This document shows positions 13,191 through 15,037 of a stretch of 15,037 bases of DNA, in pieces. The notes under the pieces are model-generated. The model saw only the letters and a program-made list of their open reading frames with translations, made no database searches and had not been told where the DNA came from. Made by a program: the position numbers and the translations under genes. Source of the DNA: JAZLGI01 sp045616225. GTDB taxonomy: Bacteria; Spirochaetota; Spirochaetia; Sphaerochaetales; Sphaerochaetaceae. The stretch spans positions 1 to 15,037 of the forward strand of contig JAZLGI010000074.1 in NCBI GenBank assembly GCA_045616225.1, written 5' to 3'. How positions within the stretch are numbered: position 1 is the stretch's first letter; each line of letters opens with the position of its first letter.

Positions 13191-13454
13191 ATGATGTATC
13201 CTTTTCTGATAATAGATAATGACACGGAAGTGGTTCATTCCGAAATGCAAGCAGACGGACGCGTTAAAGTATATATTGAAACTCCAGATGAAAACGATGG
13301 ATTTCATCATGCTGTATGCTGGCTTCCGGAATATAAGTGGGAAGATATAATCGGATACGATAAAAAAGCTGTTTCGCGCTATGAAAAGTGTGTAAGGGAA
13401 AATGCACATCTAATTATGGAAGTTGCTAGAGATGAAGAGCAACTAAAAAGATAA
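13191..13454 (+). CDS. small acidic protein of unknown function
   Basis: An 87-residue protein. The N-terminal half appears to be a beta sheet (MMYPFLIIDNDTEVVHSEM, then RVKVYIETPDE), with HHAVCWLPEYKWEDIIGY in the middle and a helix at the end (about 65-85). No family name is recognised. AAGGAG at about 13176-13181 precedes it. Two adjacent ATGs (13191, 13194) are possible starts; the first is chosen. Its TAA overlaps the start of the next gene by one base (TAATG), so it is coupled to the DUF2442 protein downstream. The beta-rich start plus helix gives it the look of a small partner protein in the operon. Confidence 0.75.
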   Translation: MMYPFLIIDNDTEVVHSEMQADGRVKVYIETPDENDGFHHAVCWLPEYKWEDIIGYDKKAVSRYEKCVRENAHLIMEVARDEEQLKR

Positions 13455-13756
13455 TGATTCCACGAATTAAAGAATTAATCGCATTAGATGATTACATATT
13501 GAGAGTTGCCTTTGATGATGGGAAAATAGTTTTATATGACGTTAAAGACGATATTAGAGACATTCCATCTTATAAAGATTTAATGATCATTAAGGGATTG
13601 TTTGAGCGCCCAAGTATTGATGAGAGCAGGACTATTGTTTCATGGACTGATGAAATAGACCTTCCAAGCGATTCAATATATGAGCATGGGAAAACAGTTG
13701 TATTGATTGAAAGAAGAGAGGCTTGTGATGTTAAGACCGACTGCGATAAAGGTTAA
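13454..13756 (+). CDS. DUF2442 protein, divergent copy
   Basis: A 100-residue protein whose first 85 residues follow the DUF2442 pattern: RIKELIALDDYILRVAFDDGK, YDVKDDI, LFERPSIDESRTIVSWTDEIDLPSDSIYEHG. It belongs to a different branch from the two MLRPTAIKV copies: it has the W-x-DEIDL form rather than W-x-x-GQDLCPD. The start overlaps the previous stop by one base, and its last 29 bases overlap the next DUF2442 gene in another frame. As a result its C-terminal tail (CDVKTDCDKG) is dictated by the neighbour's start and may not be functional. It has no catalytic residues and is presumably a partner protein in the operon. Confidence 0.82.
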   Translation: MIPRIKELIALDDYILRVAFDDGKIVLYDVKDDIRDIPSYKDLMIIKGLFERPSIDESRTIVSWTDEIDLPSDSIYEHGKTVVLIERREACDVKTDCDKG

Positions 13757-13970
13757 ATCCGAAGATAACTATTTCATAAGGATAGAATTCGATAATGGTG
13801 AGGTTAAGAAATTAGACGTAAAACCTTATATCCAAGGATCCTGGTATGGACGGTTAAAAGATCTTACTTACTTTAAGATGGTTACAACTGACGGGTTTAC
13901 GGTATGCTGGCCAGAAGGTCAGGACTTATGCCCTGATGAAGTGTATAGCTTAGGTGTGAGTGTTTCGTAA
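13728..13970 (+). CDS. DUF2442 protein, second MLRPTAIKV copy
   Basis: An 80-residue protein spanning one DUF2442 domain with FTVCWPEGQDLCPDEVY near the end. ATG 13728 is chosen because GAGAGG at 13716-13721 is well placed and the protein then aligns end to end with the copy at 11576; the in-frame TTG at 13707 would add seven residues. Some 64 of 80 residues match that copy, with differences spread along the protein. It is the last gene of the overlapping island operon, overlapping the preceding gene by 29 bases. The composite repeat follows it, as it follows the first copy. Function unknown. Confidence 0.88.
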   Translation: MLRPTAIKVKSEDNYFIRIEFDNGEVKKLDVKPYIQGSWYGRLKDLTYFKMVTTDGFTVCWPEGQDLCPDEVYSLGVSVS

Positions 13971-13998
13971 AACATAGTTTTCGTTTTAAGGATAAAAA

Positions 13999-14086
13999 TC
14001 CAAGGTACGCTGCAACTGCCTTTTATATAGTGCAGAACTATATAAAGAAAGCAGCTCCCGTAACGTATTGAAATATAAGGATTTAC
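13999..14086 (+). repeat. composite repeat boxes, copy B1 (rearranged)
   Basis: TCCAAGGTAC at 13999-14008 is followed 24 nt after the AAGGTAC start by TATAGTGC at 14026-14033. That box lies inside a strong hairpin: CTTTTATATAGT 14020-14031 with ACTATATAAAG 14037-14047, extended by CTGC 14016-14019 / GCAG 14051-14054. TTGAAATATAAGG then follows at 14068-14080, continuing with the GATTTAC seen in copy A. The box order differs from copy A, so this may be the end of one unit abutting the start of another. Confidence 0.6.
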
Positions 14087-14171
14087 TAGATTGAAGGTAT
14101 CAAAAACAGAGCTTCGGATATGCACCATGCCCTTGAAAACCGAAGGTGCGCTTTGGGGGAGTGGTGTAAAG

Positions 14172-14299
14172 CCTTGAAATACAAGGGTTTAGCGGGTTTT
14201 TAGGTGTATTAGTTCTGTTGGTTTTTTGGTTGATTAGAGGGGTATTTTAGCGAAGGTACTAAGGGTAAGCGCGACTGTATAGTGCTGTACTGTATTAAG
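14172..14299 (+). repeat. composite repeat, copy B2
   Basis: The box CCTTGAAATACAAGG (14172-14186, itself a CCTTG/CAAGG dyad) is followed by AAGGTAC at 14253-14259 and TATAGTGC at 14278-14285, 25 nt after the AAGGTAC start, with a degenerate pairing arm TACTGTATTAAGG. Order and spacing match copy A at 11906-12046. Confidence 0.55.
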
Positions 14300-14351
14300 G
14301 GAAATTGGGCGGCGAAGCCGGAAAAGTAAAGAAATAGAAATAGGAAAACAA

Positions 14352-14363
14352 CCACGAAAGTGG
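14352..14363 (+). promoter_or_regulatory. GNRA-capped hairpin in the sugar-transferase leader
   Basis: CCAC (14352-14355), GAAA loop and GTGG (14360-14363) form a short tetraloop hairpin about 40 nt before the sugar transferase start. It may be an RNA-binding or antitermination element, or simply a stable local fold; no U tract follows, so it is not a terminator. Confidence 0.3.
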
Positions 14364-14400
14364 ATGAGATAGAAGACTAGGAAAACGGAAGAAGAGAAAA

Positions 14401-14994
14401 ATGTATAAGCATTTTTTGAAAAGAGTAATAGATATTGTTGGGAGCTTTTGTGGGATTCTGGTATTGGGGATTCCCATGCTAGTGATAGCAGCAAAGATTA
14501 AAAGTGAAGACCCAGGTCCTGCAATATTCAAGCAAAAGAGAGTTGGAAAGAAAAAAAATGGAGAGATTACTTTTTTTGAACTGTACAAGTTCAGATCAAT
14601 GAAACTTTCCACTCCGCATGACACCCCAACACATTTATTAGAAAACCCAGAGCAATATTTGCTGAAGTGCGGGAAGACTATACGTAGATATAGTTTGGAT
14701 GAGTTGCCGCAGATGTTCAATATCCTAAAAGGTGACATGGCAATCATCGGCCCTAGACCAGCGCTCTGGAATCAGGATGATTTAGTAGCTGAAAGAGAAA
14801 AGTATGGAGCTAATGATTGCAAGCCAGGTCTTACTGGCTGGGCTCAGATAAATGGACTTAGAGGGTCTGATACATCAATAGAGAAAAGAATAGAATATGA
14901 TTTGTTTTATATAGAAAATTGGACTTTGGCATTTGATATTAAAATAATGTTTTTGACAGTATTTCGTGGACTGATTAACGAAAATGCGTTTTAG
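14401..14994 (+). CDS. polyprenyl-phosphate sugar-1-phosphate transferase (bacterial sugar transferase family)
   Basis: A complete 197-residue monotopic phosphoglycosyl transferase (PglC-like core). It moves a sugar-1-phosphate from a UDP-sugar to undecaprenyl phosphate on the inner face of the membrane, the first step of repeat-unit synthesis. The N-terminal reentrant helix spans about 8-30 (basic FLKRVID then hydrophobic). DPGPAIFKQKRVG lies at 37-49, KFRSM at 63-67, the catalytic Asp-Glu pair in SLDELPQ (D100, E101), GPRPAL at 117-122, and KPGLTGWAQINGLRG at 141-155. It lacks the multi-pass N-terminal domain of WbaP/WcaJ. ATG 14401 follows GGAAGAAGAG. It probably opens the biosynthetic operon that continues past the window edge, fed by Wzz and the SLBB exporter upstream. 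The sugar is not predictable. Confidence 0.92.
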   Translation: MYKHFLKRVIDIVGSFCGILVLGIPMLVIAAKIKSEDPGPAIFKQKRVGKKKNGEITFFELYKFRSMKLSTPHDTPTHLLENPEQYLLKCGKTIRRYSLDELPQMFNILKGDMAIIGPRPALWNQDDLVAEREKYGANDCKPGLTGWAQINGLRGSDTSIEKRIEYDLFYIENWTLAFDIKIMFLTVFRGLINENAF

Positions 14995-15037
14995 TTAGGA
15001 TAAGGTTCGGTTATTAAGAAATCAGAGTACTAGAGTA
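14995..15037. other. short 3' edge, nothing recognised
   Basis: Forty-three bases follow the sugar transferase stop codon. No ribosome site, start or terminator hairpin can be supported before the window ends. Confidence 0.4.

Larger units (their letters stand above)
13971..14400 (+). other. 430-nt non-coding stretch: composite repeats, then sugar-transferase leader
   Basis: No gene is seen. The left part carries repeat boxes (separate entries), plus CGCTTTGGGGGAG at 14149-14161. The right part holds a GGC...GCC pairing near 14308-14322 and a neat CCAC-GAAA-GTGG hairpin (14352-14363, GNRA-type loop). Then comes a purine-rich run with the ribosome site (GGAAGAAGAG) before ATG 14401. Given a LoaP-like protein nearby, the hairpins could be an antitermination signal, but that is speculative. 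No clear promoter hexamers were identified. Confidence 0.45.

Noticed and set aside
11819..14300. Canonical integron cassette array
   Set aside because: I looked for RYYYAAC/GTTRRRY boxes at the repeats and did not find them. Several genes share one operon without a site between them, and no IntI is present; a non-canonical system remains open.
14295..14747. 150-residue minus-strand frame
   Set aside because: Antisense to the sugar transferase, whose catalytic motifs are intact.

Overview
The window looks like a low-GC host-associated spirochaete, most likely a Treponema from a gut or oral community. The grounds are the spirochaete-style lipoprotein signals (LVSC and LLSC before the lipid cysteine), a LoaP-type NusG paralogue (a family known from Firmicutes, Actinobacteria and Spirochaetes), an N-terminally extended RluA-family enzyme, and the codon and base composition. 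This is inference from protein character; no rRNA or other marker gene is present.

Positions 1-6900 are ordinary chromosome. They hold the tail of an unknown gene; a repeat-rich non-coding stretch with a 41-bp tandem repeat and a folded element carrying a copy of a tRNA 3' end; tRNA-Leu(CAA) with its own promoter and terminator; an operon of a DbpA-type RNA-binding protein and a metallo-beta-lactamase-fold hydrolase; an orphan coiled-coil protein; an operon of a sodium:neurotransmitter-symporter family transporter and an RluA-family pseudouridine synthase; a short zinc-ribbon protein resembling the N-terminus of a transposase; and a translationally coupled pair of a lipoprotein and a membrane-anchored protein.

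Positions 7000-10200 are the front of an exopolysaccharide/capsule locus: Wzz chain-length protein, a multi-SLBB (Wza-like) export protein and a LoaP-like antiterminator behind a hairpin-rich leader. A complete polyprenyl-phosphate sugar phosphotransferase, the usual first enzyme of such a pathway, lies at 14401-14994. The two parts are separated by about 4.2 kb holding a Cys-repeat lipoprotein and an accessory island.

The island (about 11450-14300) contains a broken DUF4160 gene followed by DUF2442, then a tightly overlapping run: DUF3791, DUF3990 (a predicted ADP-ribosyltransferase-fold protein), two small unknown proteins and two more DUF2442 proteins. This arrangement resembles toxin-antitoxin-like accessory operons. 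A composite non-coding repeat follows the first and last DUF2442 genes and so brackets the island. It has a CCTTGAAATAYAAGG box, then an AAGGTAC box, then TATAGTGC 24-26 nt later inside a hairpin. It is the best candidate here for an undescribed cassette or recombination element. The simplest reading is that the island was inserted into a LoaP-controlled polysaccharide locus. No integrase or recombinase is visible in the window.
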